Shown: in pieces, positions 40,094 through 52,785 of the stretch
Layout: the number at the start of each line of letters is the position of its first letter
How positions within the stretch are numbered: position 1 is the first letter of the stretch
NCBI GenBank assembly: GCA_030063045.1
Contig: JAQSEB010000020.1
Coordinates: 1,364,001 to 1,428,000 of the forward strand
Reading direction: 5' to 3'
Source of the DNA: Pratylenchus scribneri
Taxonomy: Eukaryota; Nematoda; Chromadorea; Rhabditida; Pratylenchidae
Length of the DNA: 64,000 nucleotides
Position numbers and translations under genes: made by a program
The notes under the pieces: generated by a model
The model's input: the letters and a program-made list of their open reading frames with translations, nothing else
Database searches by the model: none
What the model was told of the DNA's origin: nothing

Positions 40094-41118
40094 ATGAGCC
40101 TAATTTCTTCCATTCACATTCACATATTGTTGTTTTTGTTGTATTGTTTCTTCACCCACATTCATCAATATATGTATTTAACCATAATGTATGATTTGTC
40201 TTATACTATATTTCTATATTCATTCATTCATTGTTTCTCATATCATAAATTATTCTCAATTCTCATATTAAATAAAGCATAAATAATTGATTTGGTGTTT
40301 ATTTAATTCAAAAATTTTAATAAAATTCTATAAGCAATTGTTTCTCCCTAACTGCCCTCAGATATTCGTTGTTTTTTGGGCAAGAAATTTTCAAGCCGTA
40401 TCTTCAGGTTTCCATTCCCATGATCGAATTTCCAATCCATCTCGATTGATTTGAATCGCATTTGGGTAATTGGAATTTTAATTTCATCCGGCAGAATTGT
40501 AATTTTCTAACTTCATTCCGGCAGAAATGTAATTGTTATTTTCTAATAAGCTCATTCTGATTTGTAATTCTGTTCCATTCCAGAAGGTTTTCCATCATAT
40601 ATTCTACAAATTTTTTGGTCTTAACTCGTGAATTTTCGTTTTTACGCTATTCCATTTGTTTTCAACATTATACATCAAATTCATTGAAAATATTTCAATC
40701 CCAAAAAGCACCAAATGAGTTTTTCACTCTCACATGATTCCCCTTGAAGGTATATTCGACTTTTAATTAAAATACATTATATAATTGTTTCTCCCTTGAT
40801 TTGATTCATCCATGTGAATGTGAAATTTATTCAGGGCACGGATTATTTTCGTCAAATTATGGAAAAGAACGAAGAAATGATGGTGGGCAAAGGCAATAAA
40901 CAATAAATCAATTTGCTGCCCTCCACTATAAATATGAAATCAGAAATCATTTTTATTTCTTTGGGCTTATCAAAAAAATTGTCCTCAATTTTTACGTCTT
41001 TCGTCGTACATTGAGTAAAAAAAAACACAAAAAAAATGTTATTGAATTTATTCAAATTTTATTCGCAGATTATTTGCTTGAAAAATTCTTCTAAAATAAT
41101 ATTTTAATTTGGCCATAA
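40094..41118. other. intergenic with dispersed ATTACA/TTCCGG repeats
   Basis: No gene found. 40480-40570 contains two copies of CATTCCGGCAGAA followed by TGTAATT and TTTTCTAA, related to repeats at 8090-8150 and 24650-24700. Remaining DNA is AT-rich. Confidence 0.4.
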
Positions 41119-44100
41119 ATGTCCTCCGTTCAATCGGTAGAAAACACTAAAGGGGTTTTGTTGTAAAAAAGGATTTCAACTTTCCCCTTATTAGTTAGCT
41201 CCAATTGTGCATAAACGTGAATGCCTTTTTAAAATCATCGTAATTGGCGATATTGCCACCGGAAAAACCAGTCTAATTCAACGATATGTGCGCGAAGCAA
41301 TTCCGGCCAACTATAAGCCCACATTAGGTGTGGATTTTGCCACGAAGATTGTCACATTTGACGACACGCTGATTCGGCTTCAATTCTGGGATATTTCTGG
41401 TGGGCATATTGTCATCAAATCATTTTTATACATTTTATAAACAAATTTAATTGGGTTGGGATTTGTTGGCAGTTTAAATTTGTGAAAGTAATCCTTCCTC
41501 TCTTCAAAAATGCCCCCAAAAGTTATTAACGAATTATGGCCCTTCTCATTAAATGCGCATTTTTATCCGGGTCCAAATGTAAATTATGCTGCTGCCTCGT
41601 CAATCCCCCTCCTCCTCCTCCTCCCCTTTGAATATGGCCTTGGGCATAATTTCGTGATGTTTGAGGGATGGGACTTGGACTGCCTCCATAACCACTCTCA
41701 TCATATCTACAGTAATATTTTTATGGGCAAATTTATTCGAATTGCGCACTCACATGCCGGCTGAATTTGTTTGAGTTTCAACACCCAAAATTGGCTGGCC
41801 AAAAATGCGTTTTGTTGATTTGTAAATGTACTAAAATAAACAAATGGAATGATATAATATGTTAAATTTGAGAGGGAACCCACTGGATTATCATCAGCAG
41901 ACCAATAAAGTGTTTGTTCCTCGATGGGTTGAATGGCAATTTGCTGTAAATGGAATGCCCTAAATTATGCAAAAAAGACCCATTCTCACATGCAATGATG
42001 GACTCGGTTGGCTACCGACTGTTCCAAGTACGGCCCGATACCAACTTTGATTATCGTCAATTGGACTGGCCGCACAATAACTGATCGAAGTTAATCCGTC
42101 CGAAGGACTGCTGGCGGCGCCAATATTCAATCTTGGCCTACTGTGATGGAGCAAAAAGGAGGAACTGAAGAAGGGGAATTGCTTATTATGTACAATGGAA
42201 AAGACCCATTATTAGCCAAAAAATATGAATGAAATGACCCACCGCAATATTGTGATTGTTCCACAAATCAATTGTAATGCGCAAGCAAATGCCGATGCCC
42301 CGGCAAAACAAATTGCGGCAATGAGAATGGTGTTTTGGCGACTGTTTATGCCAATTAGGAATCGGGCATTGTAGAGAATTTGCTAAAGATTGAGATGGGA
42401 TGGCATAAATGGATCCATTGCACCAACCAAATAATATGTATTTGTGATGGCCGAATTCAGAGTGAAAAATGCCAATGAGGAGAGGATTAGTTGAAGCAAA
42501 GTGGACGGCACCAGGAATTGGGGATGGGCACAACAAATCAACTATTTTGAGAGGAAAATAAAACAATTTACAATTATTTTGGAGGGATGAACTTGAATAA
42601 TGAAAACGACAAGGCCAAGAAGGCCATTTCCCAGCCGATAGAATTGACTTTGCTCCAAAACTGCCTCCGACCAAAACCATTTGTCCAGCTCAAAGAAAAC
42701 CTCACTGCCTACCAAAATGATGGCATAGAAAAGTGCGCTGAATGCGCAGCAACAATGAAGGCCTAAATTGGTTGTGCGTGAAAATATATTCTTCCACCCA
42801 AAATGGAATCCCTACCCATTGAATTTGTGCCCCTTCGCTCAATGTTGCCTCTAGCCCGAATCGCATTTCCATAAATGATTGTCCCACAAAGGGCGGTGAC
42901 CGATTCGGCGGAAAGCACAAAGAATTGGGTGCCATGCAACACAATTTGGCCAATTCGACTTCGTCGATCAAAAACCGCCTCATTTGTGTAGTCGGGATGG
43001 GTGGCGGATTGGAAGACCAGCCAAATGCTTAACAAGGCCTTTTCCACACAAAATGCCAGTGAAATGGCATTCAACACGAATTTGATCACAGTGGAATTGC
43101 TAAAGAAAAAAGTGGCTAAAAATGGATGCCATTTTTGGGGGAAAGACCGGCGATTTGAGGAATGGAAAAGGCCAGCAGAAAACACAATTATGGCCAACCA
43201 AAGAAGATCGCCTCCAATATAGTCGCCATTCCAGGGCAAATTGGAAAGGCCCAAAACGAGTAAACAAAGGAGGCAAATTGACCAAAATGAGTGTAAAAGG
43301 GCGAGGAATCTGATGGCAAAAATGTACATTTCCCAAAAATATTGTGTAATTTTTTCCTTACCTGTTTTGCATTCGCAATTCCACAATTTCCTCTTCCCTT
43401 TTTGCGATACATTCTCGAAGACATGAAGCCGCCAAAATGGCAGTGCATGCCGAGAGCAAGGCCAAAAGGGAGAGAAGGGCCTATTTAATTGAATATGGGG
43501 GATAATAAATTGGAATTTGATAGGATGAACCAATAAAATGCCATGCACAATCACAATCGCATATTGGGGCGTGGAGATGGAGGCGAATGCGGATTCTGTA
43601 TACCGAAAATGGAAGGAATTTGTGGGGAATTTTGGAGGACTTGATGGAATTACGTGTTGCACTCAATGCCACTCGATATGAGCTAATGTCCTGCTTATAA
43701 AATGGAAAGGCATTGTTGTCGACGGATTTAATGCACCAAATTGCCGAAATTGTGGAAAGGCCAATGCTAACCTGTAAAATAATTTGATTTACTTCTTTAT
43801 CTAATAGCTTAAAGAGGCTATAGCTAATAAATTTGGTAGGGAGAAATTGTAAATTTTGTATGAAAGAGGAAATGACAAATGCCCACCTTGAGATTCAATG
43901 AACTATGCAATTTATTATAAACGGCATAAATGTCGGTGATGGCACTGGCAATGGCCAACCATGCGCTCATTTGGTCGAGAATAATGCGAAAATAATCCTG
44001 TCTTAGTGCCAATTGAGTATGCTGGAATTCAACGAAAAATGCCAATCCAAGGGAGGCAATCCCAGTCAACTTTAAACGGGATTTGATTGGGATTGATTGC

Positions 44101-47100
44101 CCGAATTCAATTAAAACCAATTTGGCCAAGGCAGCACCCATCAAAAGAGTTCGGCCGAATTTGGCCCGGATTTGGTCCTCCCTTTGCGCCGGATACCAAG
44201 GCCTTTCGACCACAACAAGTCGATCCAAAAGGGCCAAAGCGAGGAGGGCAACGAGTAAAGTGAGCAGGCAAAGGGCGGACATGGCACTCGAAATTACCTT
44301 TTTTGGACGGAATGAATCAATTGAGGTGGCTTTTTATTTACAATTTTGGGTATAAAATCTGCACTGGTTCGGACCACCCCATAGGCACCAGTGAATTGGC
44401 CACCTTGATGCTCAAAACGGACCAATTGATGGTGCAAATCGACCAACTAATTGGGGGAATTAAATGGTGGGAATATTGGGCAAAATTGCCTTGAATGTGG
44501 TGAATCCATAGAAAATGGCAGAACCAAGAGCAAAAATGATTGAAAGAATGTAAAGGCATTTGATCACAATGCTCCCATGGGAACGTCCAACACAATAAAA
44601 ACCAACTGAAAAAAAGCAAAAATTTGGCAGAAAAAAAATGTTTGGGGTATCCAAAAATGCCACAGAGATGAATTTAAAGTAAATTTCCCCGCTTTTTTAT
44701 TTGCCTGTTCCCGTGATTGTATGCAAAAGGGAGACGGCCAATCTGAGGTCAATTTGCCGATAATTGTCGATGCCAATCCGAGGCTGGAATTGGGTGCCGG
44801 CAAGGCCCAAACCAATTGCTCCCAAAATTGTCAAAATTATATTGCATGATTGCAGTTGGCAACAAATTGTTTCGCCCCTTCCTTCGGGCGCTTCTTCCCT
44901 ATGGCCAATTATTGGTTGCCAATTGCTGCGCATTTCCCTGCTGGCCTCATTCCTACCATTATTTGAATTTTCCCTTTTTCTTGTTGGGTCATTTTCCCGC
45001 ATTTTTGCCGGATTTTTTCCTCACGGTTGAGACTCATCCATGCAAATTAAGCAAATCTAAAGGAAAGAGAAAATTGAATGGAATGGGATGAATGCGCAAC
45101 AAAAACAATTATTTGGGAATGAGGGAGAAATTGAGATGCGCCAATGGGGGAAATATTCATTCATATTATTCATCCATTCAAGCAGTCAAAAAGCATCCAT
45201 CCAAGAAAGGGGAATCCCATTCAATGGATAAAATCGCAACCCTCCTTTAATGAATGAACGAAATGAATAACAATAAAAATTCACATCATTTTATGTAAAT
45301 GGATTCAAGAGGAGGGAAAATGTCCTTTCCAAAGGAGAATTATTTTGTTAAAAATATTATTTTTTCACTCTTGAATGGAAGACAAAATTGGAGTGAATTT
45401 TAAGGAGGAGTGGGGTGAAGGGGTGAATCGCAATGAATTTGACCTTGATGTGCGCGAAGGGCATTTGGGATTTTTGAAAGCATTTTTGAGGACATTTTTG
45501 GGCATAAATTCCCCTCAATGCCCAGTCGATTGTTTCCTCTCAATCAAATAATAATTTTGTTCATTGTATTTTTCCTCCTTTTTACATATATTTGTTTGCC
45601 TTCCCCCACCCCAATGGCTTATTACCCTCTCAATTTTTCTGTCCAGTTTGCCAATTCCCTCATCGGCGGATTTGTTCAACCGTTTGGGTCGATTGAAGGG
45701 AATATAACCAGTTTTGGTTGGATGTGAAGGGGAAAATGAGCCGATTTAGGAGGGCAAAAGCAATGGACAAAACAATTGTTGGCACCAACAAAAAGTGGAA
45801 ATGGAAAGAAGGATAGGGCAAAGGGGAAAGCCATAATGTTGGGAAGAGGGGTTGAATGAATTGGACGGGAATATTGGAATTGTTTATGGGCGCAAAAAGC
45901 AAGCAAATGGAGAGAAGTATTGCGCATCATCCTTCCCTTAAATTGTCGTCACTTTCCCCTCATTTCATTCAAGTGGCTCCAATTTGCGCGCAACGGAACA
46001 CTCGGAGATGGGCAAAAAATTGAGGGTTGAGGAGGGGAATTTTGGCGAGAATGATATAAAATATAATTTTGGGATTGATTATGGCCAAAAATGATGCCAT
46101 AATTGATCGAAGAATATTATTTTTGTATTATATTTAGTCAATCGACGGGAAAGTTTAATGCACTGCATAATTCAATCCATTCATTCATTTTGGTGGATAT
46201 TTGTTGGCCTAAAAGACCTCTACCCCAATTCCTGTTTGTCCATCCATTCATTCTTCCTTTCATTTCCCTTTAGGACCAATTTCCACCCAAATTTGACTGT
46301 AAAAACTCAATCCAAAAGGTGAAAGGGAAAGAGGCCAAGGAAATGGATGGATTTGGGGGTGGGAATGGATTATTTGCAAATAATCCAAAAATGAATGATT
46401 TTGTGTGGAATGAAAAGGGAAAAGCAAATGCGCATTGGAGGAGAGTGATTATTTTGGAAATGGGCCAACAATTTTGAGGGAAAATTGAAGGCCAATTCCC
46501 AGCATAAAATTCGCCATCATTTTTCTGGCCATTCATTGGGCCAAAATGACTTGAAATTGGGCCAATGGGTTGGGCAACAAAATTGGGGGAATGGAAACAA
46601 CAGAACAAAAAAAAAGGAGGAGGAGTGCGAATGAATGAATGGAGGGGAAAAGTGGGGGAAAAAGGAGGGAAAGGAATGGGCCGGATGGGGGTTGCGCGGA
46701 TTATGTTTCACATGGAGGAGATGGGCGCCGAAGCCATCAAACGTGAACTTCTGTGCTGGGCCAAAAACTATGATGATGGGAAATATAGGGGAGAAGAATA
46801 TTGTGTAAATTTTGGGAGGAAATTATTTAAAATAAAATTGCCGATTCAAATTTTAACTAATTTTCAGGCCAAGAACGTTTTGCGAACATGACTCGGGTTT
46901 ATTATCGAGATTCACATGGCGCAATAATAGTATTGTTTTTTTCCAATTCAATTCCATTTATAAATCCCCACAATTTTCGGTCTATGATTGCAAAAGGAAC
47001 GAAACATTGACTGGAGTGAGTTTTTTCTATCGAAAATTGAATGGCTAATTCCCTCCAAAAAAGGCATTCAGATGGAAAAAGGACTTGGATTCAAAGTTGA

Positions 47101-47520
47101 TTTTGGACAATGGCCAACCCATTCCGGCAATTTTGGTGGCCAATAAATGCGATTTGGAGAATACATTGAGCGAACAGCAATTGGCAGAATATGCTCGGCA
47201 AGGCGGATTCAATGCTGGGTTAGAGATTGCAATTTTTGGCATAATTTTATTAAAATAAATAATTTTAGATTCAAATTGAGTGCAAGAACAGGGGAAGGAG
47301 TGGATACGGCATTGGATTTCCTTTTAAGGTTAAATTCTTTTTGCCATTTTCCCATTGTCTTTTTTTTTATAGAAGTGTGGTCAATGCCGAAAGAGATGGA
47401 CTCTACATGATGCCATTATTGCAACGCGATCAACAAATCCGTCAATTGGTCAACACCGAAGAATCGCCATCCAAGAAAAAAAGGGGCAAAAAAATTGGAA
47501 GAAATTATTGTTGCTCATAA
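41119..47520 (+). CDS. Rab32/38-family small GTPase
   Basis: Seven exons. Exon 1 (41119-41136, MSSVQS) joins exon 2 (41195-41399) to give LFKIIVIGDIATGKTSLIQR, with the P-loop GDIATGKT. Switch I region follows (YKPTLGVDFATKI) and then WDISG. After a 5468-bp intron (41400-46867), exon 3 restores switch II as WDISGQERFANMTRVYYRD. The ISGQERF reading (usual Rabs have DTAGQERF, Rab32/38 has IAGQERF) and the RWKKDLDSK segment identify the Rab32/38 branch. NKCD and SAR complete the nucleotide-binding motifs, and the end is RNYCCS with two Cys for prenylation. The C. elegans member GLO-1 serves lysosome-related gut granules. The junction at 46930-46979 lacks a normal acceptor (see findings). Confidence 0.9.
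41600..45002 (-). CDS. multi-pass membrane protein nested in the Rab intron
   Basis: A complete gene on the opposite strand inside the 5.5-kb Rab intron. Fourteen or so exons join in phase to give roughly 850 residues. It starts MRENDPTRKRENSNNGRNE and ends HIQRGGGGGGD. At least twelve hydrophobic segments are visible, among them ILTILGAIGLGLAG, CLYILSIIFALGSAIF, LCLLTLLVALLALALL, WLAIASAITDIYAV, LLSLLALLSACTAILAA, ICLLCLLVLGLSN, LLWLAIIVFSAGLF, CAFSALFYAIILVG and TILIAAICFAGASAFA. The C-terminal part is hydrophilic (SPSDGLTSISYCAAS). Introns 44606-44704 and 44447-44489 require GC donors. No transporter signature was recognised, so function is unknown; a transporter or receptor is possible. 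Confidence 0.7.
45003..46867. other. remaining Rab intron sequence with two weak frames
   Basis: No supported gene. A 69-codon plus-strand frame at 45518-45727 starts with a strong signal-like segment (IIILFIVFFLLFTYICL) and could be a small secreted peptide. A plus-strand stretch at 46712-46804 reads MEEMGAEAIKRELLCWAKNY and onward with normal amino-acid usage and no stop, like an isolated exon. Neither has enough flanking evidence. Confidence 0.35.
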
Positions 47521-48123
47521 ATCCATTGGCGGATCATTTTTATCGTTTTAATTTAACAAAATCTTTGGGTTTTTGCATCGAAATCTCCTAATAATGTTTT
47601 TTTATGAAAAATAGAAAAGCATAGCCTCATTTGTTTATTTTATATTTAATTTATCAATAAAAGACCACAATAAAAGCCTAAAATTTTATTAAAATGTAAA
47701 ATTTCCGCTACCGTAGTGCTTTTTCCACGTACGTAACATTTTTTAAGTTTACTTGCAAGATTTTATATAAATTTATTGAAGCGAATTTCTTTTCATTGCC
47801 TCTTAATTTCTTTATTGCACTCATCATTCATTGTACTCTCTGAGCTGCGCGCCGCACAATTTTCGAGAAAGGAAAGAATTTGGGGCCATCCATTTTTGTT
47901 TTGGATGTTTGATTGGATTTTGGCCCTCGCCCTCCCCTGATCCTTAACACAAAATGAAATACTGGATCTGCGAATTTATATCGACTTTTTCCGATATAAT
48001 CGAGAATATAGTTTATATTTCATTCCATAAAATCAATGCAATCAGCAGTTAATGTTTGAAGCCGAATTTAATTGTTTTTCTAATTAAGACTAATTAAAAG
48101 TGCCTTAAATTTGATATTAAATT
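47521..48123. other. intergenic
   Basis: AT-rich spacer between two plus-strand genes. No TATA box or RNA gene noticed. Confidence 0.5.
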
Positions 48124-49423
48124 ATGTCTGATAACACCATGCTTTCACCTGCTGCTGGCGGTCGACGTGCCTCACTTCGTCAACAGCAAAAAAATGTGGA
48201 AGGACTGAATGGTTTGGATTTGACTGAAGATATGCAACAACAAGAAGAAGAAGCCGAAGATCAACCGACTCCCACTGGCGGCAAGAAGAATCAAGCGAAG
48301 GAAGAGCGGGTTTTTTTACTGAAATTACATTCAAAACTTAATTTATTAATTTAGGCAATGGAACAATTCCAATTGGCCGAAATGGTTCGAGACAATTATG
48401 CAGTGTTGGTTGGCGAGGATCGAGAGCAGAAAGAGAAGGTTTGGCAGAATATTTTCGACGAGTGCAAGAAAGGACTGAACCATAAATGGACACAGGTAAA
48501 ATTTTCAAAAAGTTTTTGCCGAAATTGAAAAAATAATTTTTAGGGAAAGGATTGTGGATATTTGCGCAAATCATATTGGCCAAATATGAAGTGCAAAGCT
48601 CTGGTTGGTTCGCCGTTCGCCCATCCAACATTTTTATGTAATTTCACAATCATTTAGGCCAATCATGGGAAGTCAAATGCCACTGAATTGCAGGAATTTG
48701 TTTATTCCTTCATCAGTCAAGCACCGATGGAAAATGCGGATGTCGTCGAAGAAAGTCCAGAGAAGAACAAAACTGCATCGGCCACTCGAAATGCCAAAAA
48801 GCCAGCGCAAGTGATGGCCACCAACCTGCAAAATTCAACGCCGGTCAACACAATATCAGTGGGAGCATTGGTTGGAAGTGGACGAGGTTTGGATTAGACA
48901 TCTTCTTAGGATGCATAATTTCCATATTTTCACAGTTCCATCACGCCGTAGCAAACGAATTTCGGATCCTCGCCAACATCTTTCGGATGAGCAATTCAGT
49001 CCATTGAACTTCACTCCGCCGCCCGGCAGTCGTCAAAGTTCGCAATTGTCGTCGATCAACACCAACGGTGGGACGGAGGAGCCAATCGCCCGTCAAAATG
49101 GTGGTGGAACAAAGCGCAGGGCATCCCAGGAATTGACCGATTTGAACACAAATTCCTCAACTTCCAATGGAGAACAAGATGATGGGATTGCTATGGACAC
49201 GACCGGAGGATCAACATCGGAAATGAGCGACCTGGAGAAGGAATTGCTGCAGGCAAGGATGGAACTTTGCGAGGTAAAATTGAGGGGAAATTGGACAATT
49301 TGAATGTGAATTTTGTAGGCCAAGGCCCGTGTGTGTGAAGCGGAGGCGAATATTCAGCGTTTGGAGAAGGCCACTTGGGAGGAAATGCTGAAGAAGGGCA
49401 AAAAGGCGAAGATGGGCCAATAA
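48124..49423 (+). CDS. Myb/SANT-like domain protein
   Basis: Six exons, about 335 residues. After an N-terminal Gln/Glu-rich stretch, residues about 60-145 (QFQLAEMVRDNYAVLVGEDR, KEKVWQNIFDECKKGL, YLRKSYWPNMKCKALANHGK and ELQEFVYSF) follow the pattern of Myb/SANT-like DNA-binding domains, with the Trp spacing and a K-x-x-W-x-N-M/L-K third helix. The middle is Ser/Thr/Asn-rich with an SRRSKRISDP basic patch. The C-terminus has a coiled coil (DLEKELLQARMELCEAKARV) ending in KKGKKAKMGQ. Likely a nuclear transcription or chromatin protein. DNA target unknown. Confidence 0.7.
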
Positions 49424-49827
49424 GGAACAAAGAAGAGAATGGACGAATTTGAGTGAAGAATTTGTTGAAAAGAAAACGAAAACACCAAACCAAACACCTC
49501 TCTCACCCCATCCGATTATATTATTTTATTTTTGACAAAATTGGGCATCCATCAATCCTTCAATTATTCGGTTATTTTATTATTAAATTATTTTGATATT
49601 TGATTGACTATATCAATCAATTCATCCAACAATCCACATATTTTTGACCATCCACCAACCAACCAATCCTATATTTATTTTTGTTTTGTTTTAATTTCAA
49701 GCGAATTCCGAATTTCCATTCCTCTCTCTCTTTGATTTTATTTATTTCGATAAAATGCAAAAAAAAATGATCAAAAAATGATTGACAAATAATTTATAGG
49801 GATTAATTTAATCCACCAAATTCACAT
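49424..49827. other. intergenic between convergent genes
   Basis: AT-rich 3' flank with CATCCACCAACCAACC and TCTCTCTCTTTG simple-sequence runs; no gene signal seen. Confidence 0.5.
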
Positions 49828-50197
49828 TCATGGTTTATACAAAATGGATTGGGGTGCGCCATTTGGTGGGGTGACGACGGGCACACCGGATTGTGGCGGC
49901 GGTTGCATTGGAATTTGAGGACCTTAAAAAATAGGAGGGATGGCAAAAATAATTTCGGGAAAAGACAAAAAATTCACCAGAATTGGGCGGAATTTGGGGT
50001 TGGTTTGGTTGTTGTTGGCCCACAGATTGTTGTTGACCAATTGGAGGAGGCTGCTGTGGTTGCTGAGGAAGCCCATTCAAAATTGTTGGAGGCGTAAAAT
50101 CGCCAACCAAATGGATGGTGTCGTCCCCACCGGCGGATGAAGGGCAAACAATGACGGCAAAAAGCAGGCAACAAAAAGTTGAAAACATTTTGAACAA
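49828..50197 (-). CDS. small secreted Gln/Pro-rich protein
   Basis: Two exons, about 100 residues. The start MFKMFSTFCCLLFAVIVC then PSSAGG is a clear signal peptide. The mature part is QQPQQPPPIGQQQ-type low complexity with no cysteine, ending GAPQSILYKP. The exon 2 join is in phase (GPQIPMQPPPQS). No family recognised; an extracellular-matrix, cuticle or secretory role is possible. It is 380 bp downstream of another secreted protein gene on the same strand. Confidence 0.65.
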
Positions 50198-50577
50198 ATT
50201 TAATGGTGGAAATTTAGGAAATGTGTTCGTTTACGGACTGAGAGTCCACCTATTTTTGTGTCCACTTTTATTGCCTTCATATCCCCAAAAGTGGATGCCA
50301 CCAAATTGGATGTTTTTGTTTTTCAATTCGCGCATCAAATTCCCCCCACCCACCCCCTCCTCTCATTTGGAGATTAAAGCACCGGCGGATTTAGCCGTGG
50401 TTCGTTCTTTGATATCCGAAATAGTGAATTAAATGGAGGAATGATGCATGATTTTATTATGACCAATGATCGATGAGGAAAATATATATTTATTAGCAAA
50501 ATCAACAATAAGAATAAATTTGTTTTGTTTTGTGCTGATTTGTTGTCAAAAATGAATGTACAAAATGGCTAATTTAA

Positions 50578-51814
50578 TCAAGAGAATTGTTGTCGGCCAT
50601 CATCATTTATTATGGTTGTTTCATATTCACCAAATTGAGGCAATGGCGGCCTATTATTTGTTCGATCGCCCGAATTCCTCCATTTGAGCATTTCCCAATG
50701 AGGGAATCTCCGTTTGAAATGGGCCAATGGATGATTATGGGCAGGTGGTGCCAATGCCAATTCATTCCGGGCATTGGTGGCGGCCCTTTGATTGAATAAA
50801 AATTGAGAATCTTCTGATGCTGCCGGAGGCAATGTTTCTAATGAATCTCTTTCCCTTTGTTGTTGGCCATCAAATTCAGTGATTGGTCGACCATTTCGCC
50901 GGAATTCATTGACCTCATCTGGTGCTGTATTTTCGGGTTGTTCCTCTCCTCTAAAATATCTGGATGTCCTTGAACGTAAATGGCCAAACAATGGACTGGG
51001 CCTCCATGGACTTAAAAGGAGAAAAGGGATAATCCACAAGAGAAAATAGGAGTTTAGGTTAGGTCATAATGGGTTCAAAGAGTCCATTCCAATTCCCATA
51101 AACATTCAAAAAATACTCTATACTCTACCTTCGATTGTACAATTTGTGCAATTTGACCGCTTTTGTCCAAACCCATTGGGACTGTAGGCCAATTCCATTG
51201 ACGCATCGAATCCCGCAAATCAACAAAAGGGGCAATGACCTCCGTGTCATAAAATGTTCATCATAGCCCATTATGGAATGATCAATGTTCATTTTTACAA
51301 AAGTGTGCGTCTACAAATTAACAAAATGATTCGAATTTTCGATGCAATGTTTGGCCCTTACATTTCCGGTTTGTTCCTCCTCCGCCTCACACCTCAATTC
51401 ATATCGCCTTTCGTTTTGGCCTTGGAAATTGTCCCACCAATAGTCCGGCTCCAACCAGCGCACTTTTATTCGATAAACTTCAACGAAACTCGAATCGGAA
51501 CTGATGTGAGAAGGATATTCGGATTTAAATTCCAGTGGCTTACGCTGCAGCCTGAGTCACCCCGACCATTAGCCGAAGCCGTCGGACGGGATTTGGTTCG
51601 GCCATTCGTGACAAATTTTTGTAATAAAGTTCCCTTGTGATGAACTTGGAGGACAAACAAATAAATATGGAAATTATAATTTTGGGCTTACATTTCGGCG
51701 GAAAATGAATTTGCTGGGATCAAAATCCTCCAAAATTGGCCTTGCCTCCAAATTGTGAATGGCAAAAAATTTAATCAAAATAATCAAGAGGAAATTTCCA
51801 ACGATGATCATCAT
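50578..51814 (-). CDS. secreted hydrophilic protein, unknown family
   Basis: Four exons, roughly 325 residues. The start is MMIIVGNFLLIILIKFFAIHN, a signal peptide cleaved near LEARPILED. Exon 2 begins with RKPLEFKSEY after a splice at a CTGCAG acceptor and continues to VRWLEPDYWWDNFQGQNERR. Exon 3 reads THTFVKMNIDHSIMGYDEHF and NGIGLQSQWVWTKAV. Exon 4 is Arg/Asn/Gln-rich and ends DDGRQQFS. Only a few cysteines. All four exons join in phase, supporting the model. No conserved domain recognised, so it is a nematode-type orphan secreted protein. Confidence 0.6.
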
Positions 51815-52785
51815 GATCTTACTTAGGGGGAAATGTGGTGAAGGGAAAGAGCGCAACAATGCAAAAGTGTTCAGAACAGGTGATCGCCCCTTTCCATTTT
51901 GTATGGAATGGATGCCGCCATCCCCAAAAGGAGGAGGACTTGATGAGAAAGGAATGACCGCCAATAAAAAAAGGAGAGTTTGGAATGCGGCTGTCCATCA
52001 GCAATTCCTTCAAGCTTAATCCCCTCACGTAAAAATGACTCCGTGATCGCCGCCAGCCAGTCTATTTTGGCTACCAGTGGATGGAAAAGGAAGAAGAGGT
52101 GTCAAATAAAAATGAAGAATTGCGGTGTCCTTCAAACAAAACGAGAAAAGGGTAAATGCCATCAAATCCATCATTTTTACGCCTTTCTCCTGCCAAAATG
52201 CCAATAACCCGGATCATGATACCTTGAATTGCTGAATAACATAAGCATAGAAGGAATTTGTGAAGAAAAAACATTTGACGAAAAATTACAATTAAATTAA
52301 ATCCAAGGGCTAATTTCCCGTTCATCGAAAAAGCAGAAAATTAGCAACAAATGGTCCATCCAAAGGCTTATGAAATTAAGAGTTAACTTTATTAAAAATG
52401 ATATTCAGGCTTTCTGCATAGGCTCATTCGATTTGAAATGGTCGATTTAGTATAAAAATTTTCGATTTCTAAAATTAATGATAGAGTGGTTCAACAAAAA
52501 AAAAACATCCCCCTAGCGCGGAATCGAACTTTGGTCAGAAAATTTCAAAACGAGACCTTTACCAATTGTGCTAAAGAGGTCATTAGTGATGAATGAATAC
52601 TCCTTCATTTCGTATGAGAGAAAGATTTAAATATTAAATTATTGCTATTTTATTTAATTTTTGGATATAATGTCAAAAATTTGTTTCTTTATACATCAAA
52701 TTTTAACATATTCTCTACTTTTTCTTCACTTTCTAACCTCATTTTATAACATACTATTTTGTTTTCATTTCACTGACAAAAGATA
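51815..52785. other. intergenic with tRNA-like remnant
   Basis: No supported gene. The minus strand at 52510-52580 reads as a degenerate tRNA: ACCTCTTTAGCACAATTGG (A-box region) to GTTCGATTCC (B box), with only about five acceptor-stem pairs. Other frames here lack support. Confidence 0.5.

Noticed and set aside
45518..45727. 69-codon secreted-peptide frame in the Rab intron
   Set aside because: Only the hydrophobic start supports it; no repeats, cysteines or cleavage motifs in the rest.
52510..52580. Functional tRNA gene on the minus strand
   Set aside because: A and B boxes are present but the acceptor stem pairs at only about five positions and the anticodon arm is not convincing.
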